Shown: positions 31,961 to 43,651, counted from the first letter of the stretch. The stretch is 64,000 nucleotides of DNA from Lucinisca nassula (GCA_963580285.1 OY757014.1:103170072-103234071), one strand, 5' to 3'. Notes: a model not told the origin generated them from the sequence alone. Translations and numbers: made by a program.

Positions 31961-34230
31961 GTCAGAATAAGAAGATAAAAATTAGAAAATTTATGTCTGT
32001 TCGTCCATACGTACGTCCCTCCTATCTACCTACCTACCTACCGTCTTACCTAATTACCCACCTATTTACTTATCTACCCGTCGACACCAGATTACCTAAC
32101 AACCTACATGCCTACCTACTAAAAAACCCATACAAACTACATACCTAACTGCCTGCCTGCCAAAATTCCAGCCAACCTGCCCAACCAGTCACCCGCCCAG
32201 CTACTCTACCTACTTACCTGCCTATCTGCCTACCAACCAAGCCACTCTTATCTACCAACCAACCCATATCCGTCTACATACCTACCGACCGACCGACCTA
32301 CCTACCATCATACCTGCTTATTCACCTACCTATCTACCTACTGACAACGTGGAGGATAGAAGAAGGAGGTTAGAATAAGAAGTTAGAAGTTTGATGATAA
32401 TGTTAGAAATAAGAAATTGTATGTCTGCCTATTCGTACGTACCTCCATCCTACCTCTATACTCCTACCTTCCAAATTACCCACCTACCTAACTAACTACA
32501 TACCTACCTACCACAATACTTACCTACCTACCTGCCTTCAACGTGGAAGATAGAGTAAAGAGGTTAGAAGGTAGAACTTAGATGTTTCATGATACAAGTT
32601 AGAAATAAGAAATTGTATGGCTGGCGGTTCGTACGTACCTCCCTCCTACCTACCTACCTACCAACTTACCACCACACCTACTTACCTTCAACATGGAAGA
32701 TAGAAATAGGAGGTTAGAAAAAGAGGTTAGAATTCAGATGTTTGATGAAACTAGTTAGAAATAAGAAATTGTATGTTTGGCGGTTCGTACGTACCTCCCT
32801 CCTACCTTTCTTTCTTCCCATCACCTACCTGCCAAATTACCAACCAGCCTGTCTACCTGCCTACCTACCTACATATATACCTACCTACCTGTCTGCCTAC
32901 ATGCATACCTACCTTACTACCTGCCTACCAACTTACCTATCTACCTACCTATCTACCTACCTACGTACGTACCTACTCTATCCGTCCGTACGCCTGTCCT
33001 ACGTACATACGTGCATACATAGGTATGTGTGTACATACCTACCTACCTGCCTACCATCCTATCTAACTCCCTGCCTACATTCCTACCTACCGACCTACCT
33101 GCCGGCTAGACTGCCTACCTACCTGCTTACCTATCTACCGACATATCTATCTACCTACCTACGTACCTACCTACTCTATCCGTCCGTTCGTCTTTCCTGC
33201 GTACATACATACCTACCTACCTACCTATCTAACTACATGCCTACCTACCTATCTACCTGCCTGCTGCCTGCTTACCCACCTACATACCTTCCTGCCTACA
33301 CCTATCTACCCTCCAACACCTACCTACCTGCCTACTACGAGTCCACTCAACCTACCTACCTATCAACCTAACTTCCTTCCTACCTACCGATCTACCTGCC
33401 TACCTACCTATCTTCCTCCCTACCCATCGACACCTACCTACCTACCCCAAAACCCAGCCAACCCACCCTGCATCCCGTGCAACCACACTCGCTACCTACG
33501 TACCTACCTACTATCCAACCATATACCTACCTACCAACCCACACACCCAACCTACCACTTACCTATCTACCTACCTACCCATACCTACATACCTACACAT
33601 CAACACCTACCTTCGCACCCAACTTGCGTACCAACCTACCTGCCTAACCACCCATATCCACTCAACCCACCCACCCATCCACTCAACCTACCTACCTACC
33701 TATCGACCTACCTACCTATCGATCTACTTACCTACCTATCTTCCAACCCAGCCATCCACTGGTACCTACCTACCTACCCACTCACCAACCAACCCTTGCT
33801 ACCTACCTATTTAACCTAACTACCTACCCAACCACCCGCCGGCCTCGGTAGCTCAGCCGGATGCGCGTCTGAATGGTGAACAGGAGAACGCAGGTTTGAT
33901 ACCTGCCGGGTCGGCAAAATTCTTTCGTGGAGATTGATCATAAAATCTTTTTTTCGGTCTTTCTCTCCTTTCCACTTATTCAAGAAGGGCAGTTGTCAGT
34001 TTCTGATCGAAGAATGTGCACTGTACTTATTAACCGCTTACGTATAAACCTGCTAAGGAAAAGACTGGATAAATAAACTGACCGGCTCACAAATGACCTA
34101 AAATAGTGTTGACAGGGCCGATAAACTACCACCCTACCTACCCACCGACACGTACGCATCTATCTTCCTAAATGTGCCTGCCTACCAACCTACCCACCTA
34201 CCTACCTACGTACCTACCTATGTACAAACA
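31961..34230 (-). repeat. Degenerate (CCTA)n satellite, strand switched
   Basis: Same satellite in opposite orientation: CTACCTACC arrays with the reverse-complemented boundary motif (AGGTTAGAATAAGAAGTTAG, AAATTGTATGTCTG, GTACGTACCTCC) at about 32344, 32539, 32689 and 34225. The flip occurs near 31960-32020. Confidence 0.88.
33838..34126 (+). mobile_element. SINE-T, Thr-tRNA-headed
   Basis: GCCGGCCTCGGTAGCTCAGC, GGTTTGATACC box B, and the body to AGTGTTGACAGGGCCGATAA. Opposite orientation to the 30262 copy, on the other side of the satellite flip. Confidence 0.83.
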
Positions 34231-34713
34231 GGAAATTAGAAGTAAAAAGTTGTTACAAATAAGAAGTTAGAAGTAAGAATTTGGAAATAAGAAGTTAGAA
34301 ATAAGAACATGTATGTTTGTCCGCCCGTACGCACCTCCCTCCCACCTACCTGCCTACCCACTCCATACCGACCGACCTACCTACATCCGTCCGTCCGTCC
34401 CTCTCCATACGCACGCAATGTCATTCTTATGCAAACTCGATCATACACTAATACACACAGATGCAGACATGGATATATTCATACCCTCGCACTGACGTAC
34501 ATCTACACTCACGCACGTGCTCACGTGCACACACATGCACCCGTCAGTCAATTCATGTTCCTCCTTCCATAATGCATACCATTCTGCATGCACGGATGCA
34601 CGCATGGATGCACGCACGCACGCACGCATGCACACATGGATGCACGCACGCACGCATGCACACACGAACGCATACATACATACATACATACATACATACA
34701 TACATACATACAT

Positions 34714-34753
<40 letters not shown>

Positions 34754-35030
34754 ACATACATACATCATACATACATACATACATACATACATACATACAT
34801 ACATACAAACATACATACATACATACATACATACATACATACATACATACTACATACATACATACATACATACATACATACATACATACATACATACATA
34901 CATACATACATACATACATACATAGTATACATACATACATACATACATACATACATACATACATACATACATACATACATACATACATACATACATACAA
35001 CGCGGAAGTAAGAAGTTAGAAGCTTTCGTA
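34231..35030. repeat. Boundary motif and (ATAC)n microsatellite
   Basis: 34231-34345 is the satellite boundary motif. 34500-34667 is rich in GCACGCATG and ACACAC. 34668-34998 is (CATA)n/(ATAC)n with short interruptions. The six-frame poly-YIHT / YVCM frames are artefacts. Confidence 0.92.
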
Positions 35031-35237
35031 TGCTCCTTTTTAAAATATTTGAAACTGTTGGTAAAATAAAACATTCCGAACTCTGTTCGTATTTTTTTGA
35101 GTATATGTAACTATCTATGATCACACGATGCATTTGACGAATGACTTGCAAAGGCTCATATAAGCAAATATGCATCTGCAAGGGGTCATAAAATATCCAA
35201 AAAATACTTTCAAATTATATATGAGGCATACGTGAGC

Positions 35238-35466
35238 CTGCGCACGACAAAACCTACAATTAGACATGTGCGTCCAGCGAAGAATCAGATCAGCTTGCGT
35301 ATCCATATAGTCTAACCAGAGACTTCTCTTGCAGCATGAAGGAGCAATGGGCCCTTGGCTATCCTTAGGGCGCAAAGCGAAGACTCTGATCCGACTGCGC
35401 GGATGCACAGGCTGATGTGAGTCTTCGCTGGGCGCACATAACTTATGGTAGGCTTGTCGTGCGCTG
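35238..35466. mobile_element. Candidate MITE with ~20-bp TIRs
   Basis: The left end is CTGCGCACGACAAAACCTAC. The right end on the minus strand is CAGCGCACGACAAGCCTACC. About 230 bp, no ORF of note. Confidence 0.55.
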
Positions 35467-35479
35467 GCTCAAGTAATGA

Positions 35480-36100
35480 ACAAAACCACCACTTTCGATG
35501 TTAAATGGGCCATAATTCCAAAAAGTAGTGAAGTCAGTTTGCACATCTACTCCGTCTTATGATGACCTTCAGTTCTTTAAAGTTTGATGAAAATATATCA
35601 AACAATTTCAAAGTTACATGACAACCACAGAGAATAACGACAACCACTGTTTTCATTGTCCAAAGGGCCGTCACGCCAAAAGAAGTTAGGCCAGACTTAT
35701 GGTACTTGCCTTCTTCAAATTTCTTAATAATGCTTAGCATTTCTGCAAAAATTAAGATAACTGAAACCTAACGGAATAACTTAAAACCATCGTTTTCATT
35801 GTTAAAAGGGCCATAATTAAAAAGTAATAAAGCCACAGTCATGGTTCTTTTCTCTTGCACATCGCCTAATGACGTTTGAAACTTTATAAAGTTTCAGGAT
35901 AATGGGTATTTTATTTTAAAATGACCGCTAATATATAGATAACATAAGATAAATTCAAAAAGGTCTTGAGAAATATAATATCATGTCCAAATATATATTT
36001 TGGAAGAAGATGACAAATAAGTGTATCTCAACGTTTTTTTTATTTGGCTATAAAATGTATTTCTTAATTCGAAATGCAATAAATACTTTGTTAAATTGTC
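35480..36100 (+). repeat. Dispersed module, partner of 27065-27570
   Basis: TTTCATTGTCCAAAGGGCCG, CTTAGCATTTCTGCAAAAAT, AGATAACATAAGATAAATTC and GACAAATAAGTGTATCTCAA lie in order. The rest, to 36370, is A/T-rich and unassigned. Confidence 0.7.
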
Positions 36101-36370
36101 GTTTCCATGCATACTTATAATAAATATACATCTCGAGATCATCTAACAACAAATATGCAGAAACAAGGTAATAAGTGAAGATATTTCTCTTCACTTCTGA
36201 CAAATAAATCTTTATCTCAATATACAATTTCCTTGGATGATGACATAATTATTTGTCGTGATCTAATGAGACGTATACGCTTCCGTAGTATCTCTTAGAA
36301 TACAGGTATTCTTATGATGAATATCCGCAATCTTTGTTTTGGGCATTAACGCCAATTTTAAACTTCTGTT

Positions 36371-36652
36371 TGGTTGTTTGATTTGAGGTTTAACGTCCCC
36401 GTCAACAATGTAAAGGTCATTTTGGAGACTGTGGGACTTTTACCCAACATTTAGCTGAAATTACATCTCAAGCCCTGTCGCACAATCAAACCAATAGGGT
36501 TTATAAGCATGACGGGCTGACTCGCACCGCTTTGCCTGGGCAGGCTTAGATCCTCAAAGCGGTTTACCAGTACTCGTGTGCGGGTCGGTTTCAGCTCTGC
36601 GTGGAAGCATCATGCAGCCCATATATTTCTTCAAGCCCCGATGGGCGGGGGC
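36371..36652 (-). mobile_element. SINE-A copy with internal deletion
   Basis: Same family. It lacks the GTTGCTTCCAATTTT segment after GGAGAC. The left and right flanks (TAAACTTCT / TAAACTACT) may be a degenerate target duplication. Confidence 0.83.
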
Positions 36653-36935
36653 AATCTAAACTACTCAGAAAGGAAACATTAACTCAAATGTGTGTTATCC
36701 AATTTAATCATATGACGTCGTATCTGAGAATGTAATAATGTCATGTAATAAATTCGATAATCCACTGGTGTATTAAATATGCAAATTAGTTAGATACGAG
36801 CCGTAACGGTACATGTACGACGTCCTCAATGACGTCGCGTTTACTAATGGCGGAATACTGACATTTTTGTTAAACAGTCGTGAATAAAATGCGTTTTAAA
36901 TGTCTTGCATTCGTGCTCATGCATTAATGAATTTA

Positions 36936-37011
36936 TTAAACTCGTTGAAGAAAAGCGATAAAATGCTCGGCAAAGCCTCGCATTTTATCCCTTTTCTCAA
37001 CTCGTTTAATC
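36936..37011. repeat. Perfect-stem hairpin
   Basis: Arms ATTAAACTCGTTGAAGAAAA and their complement enclose a CTCGGCAAAGCCTCG loop, with GATAAAATGC / GCATTTTATC at the inner stem. It lies about 50 bp upstream of the exon acceptor. Confidence 0.8.
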
Positions 37012-37064
37012 AATTCAATAATACATAACCACTCATGTAAGATCCTCTATATATTAACTTACAG

Positions 37065-37202
37065 CCAACCATGCCATATGAGCAGCTGGTCATCAATTGC
37101 TTCAATAAGCTTGACAAGAACAATGATGGAGTACTCACAGCGAAAAAAGATAAGATTAGGAAACACGTCATCGATACATATGATGCGAACAATGACAAAA
37201 AG
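37065..37202 (+). CDS. Calcyphosin-like protein, exon with EF-hand 3 and the start of 4
   Basis: Phase 0 exon of 46 codons between TATTAACTTACAG and AAAAAG|GTAAGA. The peptide starts PTMPYEQLVINCFNKLDKNN and continues DGVLTAKKDKIRKHVIDTYD to ANNDKK. EF loop 3 is DKNNDGVLTAKK, with Lys instead of Glu at position 12, so calcium affinity may be reduced. Loop 4 begins DANNDKK and is cut by the donor, so its second half must lie on the next exon, which I do not find. LKPTMPYEQLV across the junction corresponds to LRPPMSxxRxxV of calcyphosin-like proteins, which supports joining to 2348-2522. The insert that lies between EF3 and EF4 in vertebrate calcyphosin is shorter here. It could also be a related EF-hand protein. 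Confidence 0.78.
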
Positions 37203-38080
37203 GTAAGATATGTATATAGAGCCATGATCCTACTGACTCTCTTACAGAAATACTTGGACCAGTGGCGTGGCATATTGCCCTTAAAAGTTATTGGCGGAAA
37301 ATGATAAATTTCCGGTGTATTAGAAGGCATTTATTGAAATACTTGTGAAAAATCATTTCCGAACTTTGTGCAATTTCAACATCTGATCATTTGGATCTAC
37401 TTAAACGTGGATTCTGTCATAGTATCATAGTAGGTGTGGATATTTAAATTTATTGATTCTCTAAATAAACAGATAATGAATAAATAAACAAATAAATAAA
37501 AAATAAATAAATGAAATTATTATATACTCAGAAAATGTCCCGTTTACTTTGTACAGAAGTTACCGGTCAAAATTTTTCCATATTGCCCGTAGTCAAGTTC
37601 ATATTGCCCGTAGATAAGCAGTCACGTTCAAAATAGAACTACTTTCAAATTTGTCCACTTCGATACTAAAAATCGGCAGCCATCTTGTCACAAAATGAAT
37701 ATAGGCTGTGACAAGGTGCATAAAGCGCATTTTATGCTAGCAAATATGACCTACCTGCAATCTGTTCAGATATTCAATAATTTCTTTTAGGAAATCAAGA
37801 GTATTTTGAAAGAAACAAAACTAACACTTCGGTAAACATGGCGTCTTGCGTTGGGAAACGTTAATGTTTTTAATGACGTCACGTCAACCGACGTTAACGT
37901 CGTCTTCACTTTGGCGCGATTGGGCGTGGTTTTTTATAGTGTAGAAAGACAAATAACGCCGTGCATTCTTTTCCATTTCAAAGCACTTAAAGATGTCTAA
38001 TCTTATTTTACGTTCAGATTTCTATGCCAGGCAATCCTGAATTCTGGCACAGAGTCCAAGTTTGGTTATATAATAAAAAG
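37203..38080. other. Intron DNA, mostly unassigned
   Basis: An (AAAT)-rich stretch lies at 37460-37515. No further EF-hand exon, repeat family or RNA gene is recognised. Confidence 0.4.
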
Positions 38081-38082
38081 GT

Positions 38083-38183
38083 TATTGACTTTATATTGTG
38101 AAAAATTCGGCACTCGCAAGCTCGTGCGTCCTTCGCCATATGATCTCGTGCCGAATATTTCACAATATAAAGTCAATAACCTA
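38083..38183. repeat. Foldback hairpin with CpG-rich loop
   Basis: GGTTATTGACTTTATATTGTG and its complement at the right, with TTCGGCACTCG / CTCGTGCCGAA inner arms around a CGCAAGCTCGTGCG loop. Confidence 0.82.
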
Positions 38184-38540
38184 TAATTATCAGTTTCGAT
38201 TTAAATTGAAGTTTAATCTGAAGTCCTCTTCGGAGGTTAAGGTGTTATGGAAGATAGATAATGATGCACATACGAGGGTTGTTAAAAATTCCTAGAGTGC
38301 CTCCGGTATTCCCATATAAGAAACGTCACGTAGATGAAAATTATATGGTTCGATTGCATGGGCATTCCGCAGCATAATGATAAAATTCGAAGTAAATAAA
38401 AAGAGTTGTAAGTTAAACAAACACTCTGGTAACCTTAGTAACGCTCTGTCCGCGCATTCGACGTTTTCACAAGCAAACTTCATATTAGCTCGTATATATG
38501 TGTATTACTATTGCACAGAAACGTTTCTAACTCCGGCGAC

Positions 38541-38640
38541 AGGGCTTGATATGTCATTTCATCTCAATGTCGGGTAAAAGTCCCACAAAATTGGAAGCAA
38601 CGTCTCTAATATGACCTATACAGTGTTGTCGGGGACGTTA
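38541..38640 (+). mobile_element. SINE-A 3' fragment
   Basis: GGGCTTGATATGTCATTTCA to GTGTTGTCGGGGACGTTAAG: the 3' third of the family. Confidence 0.8.
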
Positions 38641-38820
38641 AGAATTTCACTCTACATATAAGAAAAGTAGGTGAAAAACAGAATTAACTCGAAAAACATT
38701 AGGTAAGAAACCGCTAAACAAGCTGAATAATTTATTTCTTAAGATTATGACATATCCTAAGTACCACACCAGAGACCGTGAACGGGGTACAAGGAATCAG
38801 CCTGTCAATTATAATAGAAC

Positions 38821-39298
38821 AATATATTTTAATAATGAAATGTCAAAATAACACAAAGATGTGATGTGTTGTTCAGTACAACACTATAAAATGTGAAAGC
38901 ATATGAATTATGTAATGATGCACATAGAAATAAGACATTTGTATAGAACATTGTTTGTTTACATTACAGTATGTCGCGCCCACATCTGAACAATGCGCTT
39001 GCATAAAACTGTATACTATGCCTTTCCCAAAGCATTTATGGTGCATGTGATAAATTTCAGTGAATATGAAAAAGTCCACTGACCTGTCAAATATATTACA
39101 ATAATATGTTTTAATAAGGAAATGTCAAAATAAAGAAATAATGTGATGTGTTGTTCAGTGCAACACTATACAATGTGAAAGCATATGAATTATGTAATGC
39201 TGCACATAGAAATAAGACATTTGTATAGAACATTGTTTGTTTACATTACAGTATGTCGCGCCCACGTCTAACGGTGCGCTTGCATAAAACTGTATAAT
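38821..39298. repeat. Tandem duplication, ~281-bp period
   Basis: GTGATGTGTTGTTCAGTACA, CATATGAATTATGTAATG, GACATTTGTATAGAACATTG and CAGTATGTCGCGCCCAC recur at about 38860 and 39141. About 93% identical over the shared 190 bp. Confidence 0.85.
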
Positions 39299-39690
39299 AC
39301 AGTAAAATTCCTATATTAAGACCACCATTGGGACTGTTCAAAAGTGGTCTTAAAGACCACTTTTGAACAGTCCCAAAGGTGGTCTCTGACCTCAGGAAAC
39401 TATATGCAGGAAACACAGAGAAAGAATAACTGAAACTTTCTAAATAAGCTTTTTAAAGCAGAATTTGTCTCAATTTGTTAGAATCGGCTCACCGATGCGA
39501 TTCTAACAAATGTTTCTTGGAGTAATGATGTGGAAAAGACCTTTTATAACCTATCATAGTCCTAAGTGTGATTCTTTATAACGGCAAATTCATTATAACG
39601 CCACAATAATAGGGAACAAATACTGTTGTTATAACGCGGGTCCTCAGTAATATTTGCAATAGTAATGTCTGGCGTTCACATACTGTAAGC
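39299..39690 (+). mobile_element. Tigger/pogo-like MITE remnant
   Basis: Starts TACAGTAAAATTCCTATATT and contains the palindrome GGGACTGTTCAAAAGTGGTC / GACCACTTTTGAACAGTCCC. A hairpin-family insertion begins near 39475. TTATAACGCGGGTCCTC near 39640 resembles pogo-group ends. Homologous to 47878-48092. Confidence 0.55.
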
Positions 39691-40106
39691 TGTCATTACT
39701 AAGCGCTTTACTTTACCGACCCAGCCTCATATATGAAAGGAAGAATGTTATCAAATTAAGTTCTGTGTATTAAGCCATATGGCACTTATGCAGCACAGGG
39801 TTCTCGCACTTTCTATTTGCCCACTGGAAATAAAAAGTATTGTTATTAATATGATGTTCATGAATATAAAAACAATGACACTGCATCATGGCAAATATTG
39901 CATCAGTTCATCGCAGCAGTAGTATTTGTATTTTGAAGAAAACATAAATAAATAGAAATATGCTTTCTACGGTACCCGGGAAGGGACATGCAATTTTTAT
40001 TTGATATGTTTTTGTATCCCTTTCAGATATAATTGTACTTTTCCAATTATATTGTGTTTATATGTTTTGTGTTATTATATTTGAATGAAATAAAGTTTAA
40101 ACTAAC

Positions 40107-40228
40107 AACATAATATGTTGTGTGCACAAGATATATCTTGTGCGGACAACTTAATATATCTTTTGCGGACAACATAATATCTTTATCTTGTTCGCACAAC
40201 TTAATATCTTGTGCGCACAAGATATTAT
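40107..40228. repeat. Minisatellite, same unit as 12690-12868
   Basis: Five to six copies of the TTGTGCGGACAAGATATTA-type unit in both orientations, including CTTGTGCGCACAAG. Confidence 0.8.
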
Positions 40229-40359
40229 ATATGCGGTATGGTACACAATCTTACACATACCGCACACCATACCAGATGCACAAACTTGCTAAAAGATACT
40301 AAAACTGAGCTTTGTTTGTCGAACAATAGTGGAATTTACTTCACATCTCCCAGCCAAGG

Positions 40360-40560
40360 AGCCAAAGGCATAAAACAACTTCACCATAATGAAAACTTCA
40401 CAAGCATAAAGCCAAAAGGACAGTTACTTTCCCACAAGCTTGCCAAATGGCTAAAATAAGAAAATTATTAGCAATACAAACATGCAAAAACGAACTATAA
40501 CAATAATAAACCACAACAGAAGAACGGTCAGTAAAAAGGTTTTACTTGTGAGGATAAGAC
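40360..40560 (-). mobile_element. Old Naiad 3'-UTR fragment
   Basis: The reverse complement has AAAACCTTTTTACTGACCGT, GTGGTTTATTATTGTTATAG, CATTTGGCAAGCTTGTGGGA and GTAACTGTCCTTTTGGC, aligning with about 55640-55860 of Naiad copy 1. Confidence 0.7.
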
Positions 40561-40594
40561 ATTATCATTATTTTTATTATTATCATTATTATTC

Positions 40595-40815
40595 GGCCCC
40601 CGCCCATCGAGGCTTGAAGAAATAGATGAGCTGCATGATGCTTCCACCAGAGCTGAAACCGACCCGCAGACGAGTACTGGTAAACCGCTTAGAGAGAGTC
40701 TAAGCCTGCCCAGGCAAAGCGGTGCGAGTCGGTCTGTCCATGCTTATAACACTATTGGTTTCATTGAGCGGTAGGGCTTGAGATTTCATTTCATCTCAAT
40801 GTCGGGTAAACATGT
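40595..40815 (+). mobile_element. SINE-A copy, tail missing
   Basis: GGCCCCCGCCCATCGAGGCT to ATCTCAATGTCGGGTAAA. Truncated before the TTAAAC tail. Confidence 0.83.
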
Positions 40816-41297
40816 TGAACTTTTTCCTTCATTCGCCGGAAATTACCGAGTTGAATATCGATTTCCGTACGAAATCGGCAGTTAAAGTTACCTGGATATT
40901 TTGAAGGTTTTTCATTTTAAAATTATGAAGGAAAAAAATTTATTTAATGCATAGCAGTGAAATCAGTGCATATCTGAAACAAATAAAAGTGATATTTTCA
41001 CACTATGAAAATATAAATGATATTTTCACAGTGTGAAAAATAACATGACCATGTTATATTCACAGTAGCAGCCCGGACTATTTTTTCGCCAAAATTCATA
41101 TGTTATCTATAAAATAATTCTGTAAAATACCTTGAAAAAGCATTCTCTGAACTGTAAAATGCTGTATTAAAAATGGCGACTGTTTATGGTTTGCAACTGA
41201 CAGTTGTGACGTCATAGCCAAGTCAAAACTTGTGACGTAAGAACCGATTGATCAATTACAGTAAGTGTCCTAAAATATTATCAAATAAAAATAAAAT
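40816..41297. other. A/T-rich DNA with a short palindrome
   Basis: TGATATTTTCACACTATGAA / TGATATTTTCACAGTGTGAA lies at about 40989-41040. Nothing else is recognised. Confidence 0.4.
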
Positions 41298-41447
41298 TTA
41301 CTTTTTTTCGATAAATATCAAAAATATTTCATCTCGTGTGTTGAAAACATCAGAATTTTCACTCGTGCTTCACACTCGTGAAAATTCTGATATTTTCAAC
41401 ACACTCGATGAAATATTTTTGATATTCATCCCAAAAAAGTAAATATC
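41298..41447. repeat. Long foldback hairpin, ~68-bp arms
   Basis: TATCAAAAATATTTCATCTCG ... CAGAATTTTCACTCGTG pairs with CACTCGTGAAAATTCTG ... CGATGAAATATTTTTGATA around a CTTCA loop. Same CpG-loop style as 36936 and 38083. Confidence 0.85.
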
Positions 41448-42221
41448 CTGTATATATCGTATCTTATTTATCCTTAACGCCAGAAAAAAGTCACTGTTAT
41501 CCTGATGTAGGAAAATTATTCTTGTTTTATTTGGTTCGTTTCAAAGTGATGAATAATTAAATATTATTGCTTCCATCTGCAATGTATTACCATGCCTATA
41601 TGCTCCATTGACGGCAATGTATTTTTTAGAAAAACGTGCAGATTTCCATGTTTGGTGGCCAATATTAAATAGAAATGATGTGTTTGAAATTATTACACTA
41701 TTATATACTGTTAGACTGTTGTTCAAAGTTTACGATGATATAAAGTTTATTTCTATTGAAAAATGATAAATTGCTTCCCCGAGACCATAAAAATCGTTTA
41801 TTAGCTGTTTTCCAGTACTGCAGTTCATGATGCAAAACACTAAGTCCACATTATATGTACCAGAAATCGTATCAAATCTGTAAACATATGGTGAGCGTGT
41901 TGTTTTTTTTTTTTTTGTTTTTTTTTTTTTGTTTTTTTTTTGTATTAATTTTGTAATTACTAGTAATAAACAACATACGGATAAAATACTTGATACAGTG
42001 ATTATATTTCTCGGATTTCTTTATCTTATTTCATTATTATTTTGTCTCAGTTTTGTTACAATTATGCTTTCATTCATTATGAATGGGCGGCAAATATGTC
42101 AAAAGGACAAAAATTGTCCACATCATTAACTGTGAAATGGCGATTAAATGGCGATTAAAACTTGCATTTCACCATCACCATAAAAAGTTAATTGGCGGTT
42201 TGAAGCCATTAATTGATTTTG
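41448..42221. other. Unassigned A/T-rich DNA
   Basis: T-runs lie at 41904-41941. Short frames show no family features. Confidence 0.4.
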
Positions 42222-42400
42222 TTTGTTTGTATTGCAGTGAACACTATTTAGGTCCGTTTTTAGCTGGTCGGTTAACATGTCAACACTTTTCCTGGGCAAG
42301 CTTATACGTAAACGGTTAACCAGTATAGTGCACATTCGCCTCATCGAGGCGGTTCAAACGGGCACCAACAGTCTATTTTTTGTGCAGAAATAAGAAAAAA
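42222..42400. mobile_element. SINE-T tail joined to a hairpin-repeat fragment
   Basis: 42222-42333 (-) matches the tail half of the 30262 copy (CACTATTTAGGTCCGTTTTT, TTATACGTAAACGGTTAACC). It runs directly into TCGCCTCATCGAGGCGGTTC of the hairpin family. Confidence 0.65.
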
Positions 42401-42639
42401 TATCTCATTTATTTATCTGAAATCGTTAATTTTTATACAATAAAATTTTCAATGTATTTGAATAGGCGTGACCTTTTTTTTTTTTTTTTTTTGTTACCAC
42501 TGGGGATTTAGAGGGTGTTCTTAGGGTTCGGTCTCAGGGTTGTGTCCAAAGTCCTGTAATGTCAACCCTACCGGCCCGGCGGGTAATGACATATCTGCAA
42601 GCAATGTAGATACGGATGAGGATGCTCAAGTTGAGCCGC

Positions 42640-42900
42640 CTCCTACGGATCTCTACTGTTCATGATTGAATTTTCAACCCGATACTTTACAAACTGTGTA
42701 GATCAAATTTCTGTTCATTGTTGTACATCCAGACGAAGCGTCTCATCCGGATCTACACTGTTTGGTATTCTGTTAATGATTTTCAGCTCTGCCTGTTCGT
42801 GCAGTTACTTTGCAAACAGTGTAGAGGATGATGCGACTGCTCAGGATGAGCCGTCTTTACTCTAGATCTACACTGTTTGCCATTCTGTTGATAGCTTTGA
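42640..42900. repeat. Inverted CAGTGTAGATC motif cluster
   Basis: AAACTGTGTAGATCAAATTT, GGATCTACACTGTTTGG, GCAAACAGTGTAGAGGATGA and AGATCTACACTGTTTGCC alternate in orientation. The motif also occurs inside both TTAA MITE families, so these are likely MITE derivatives. Confidence 0.55.
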
Positions 42901-43044
42901 CTAATCCACCGTCAATAAAATGGAATTGTCTAAATTCACAATACGAAATCACGCCTATACTGAGATATTTTACCACAAAAAAAAAACTGAATGTTAAGAT
43001 AGAAAATTCTGCTATTCTTCGTAATTCTGTTCCAAAATTAGATT

Positions 43045-43260
43045 ATAGGAACTCGTCAGAACCGCCTCGGTGAGGCAGTTCTAACGAATATCCACAATCT
43101 TTGTTTTGATCAGAAATAAGAAAAAATAATATATACCACTGAAAACCCCAGTTTTACAGTATAAAAGTGGGGTTTAAGGGTTCACAATAATATAGGTGTG
43201 TTTTGTGATGAGAGATGGATCAATCAATCAATCAATGAATGAATCAATCAAAAATTTTAT
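43045..43260. repeat. Hairpin-repeat copy and (AATC)n
   Basis: CTCGTCAGAACCGCCTCGGT / GAGGCAGTTCTAACGA and the trailer ACTGAAAACCCCAG, AAAGTGGGGTTTAAGG. (AATC/AATG)n lies at 43219-43252. Confidence 0.75.
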
Positions 43261-43351
43261 TCTATCAATCCATCATATATAATGGCAAAATAAGTTGACA
43301 CAAACAATTGTTATAATAATTTGGAGATGAAAAAGTCTACTTTAGCAGATT

Positions 43352-43651
43352 TGTTTTGTTTGATTTGATGTTTAACGTCCCCCTCAACACTGTAAAGGTC
43401 ATTTTGGAGACGTTGCTTCCAACTTTCTTGGACTTTTACCCGACACTGCGATGAAATGACATCTCAAGCACTGTCGCCAATGAAACCAATAGGGTTTATA
43501 AGCATGGACGGGCCGACTCGCACCGCCTTGCCTGGGCAGGCTTAGAATCTCTAAGCTGTTTACCAGTACTCGTGTGTGGGTCGGTTTCAGCTCTGCGTGG
43601 AAGCATCATGCAGCCCATATATTTCTTCAAGCCCCGATGGGCGGGGGCAAC
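43352..43651 (-). mobile_element. SINE-A copy
   Basis: Full-length family member with head at right (GATGGGCGGGGGC). A second tail fragment lies at 43752-43785. Confidence 0.85.

Larger units (their letters stand above)
2523..37064 (+). other. 34.5-kb intron of the calcyphosin-like gene
   Basis: It runs from the GTATG donor to the acceptor TATTAACTTACAG. Both flanking exons are phase 0 here and their peptides join at the position where calcyphosin is contiguous, so no coding exon is expected between them. The interior is filled by SINEs, LINEs, MITEs and satellites annotated separately. Confidence 0.65.

Noticed and set aside
29731..33371. Long LPTYLPTY-type frames up to about 209 codons
   Set aside because: They are translations of the degenerate TAGG/CCTA satellite; there is no codon structure apart from the repeat.
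29787..34230. Telomeric repeat
   Set aside because: The unit is TAGG (tetranucleotide), not TTAGGG, and the array is degenerate and strand-switching.
34441..35181. Long frames on both strands of YIHTYIHT / VCMYVCMY type
   Set aside because: They are translations of (ATAC)n and related microsatellites in every frame.
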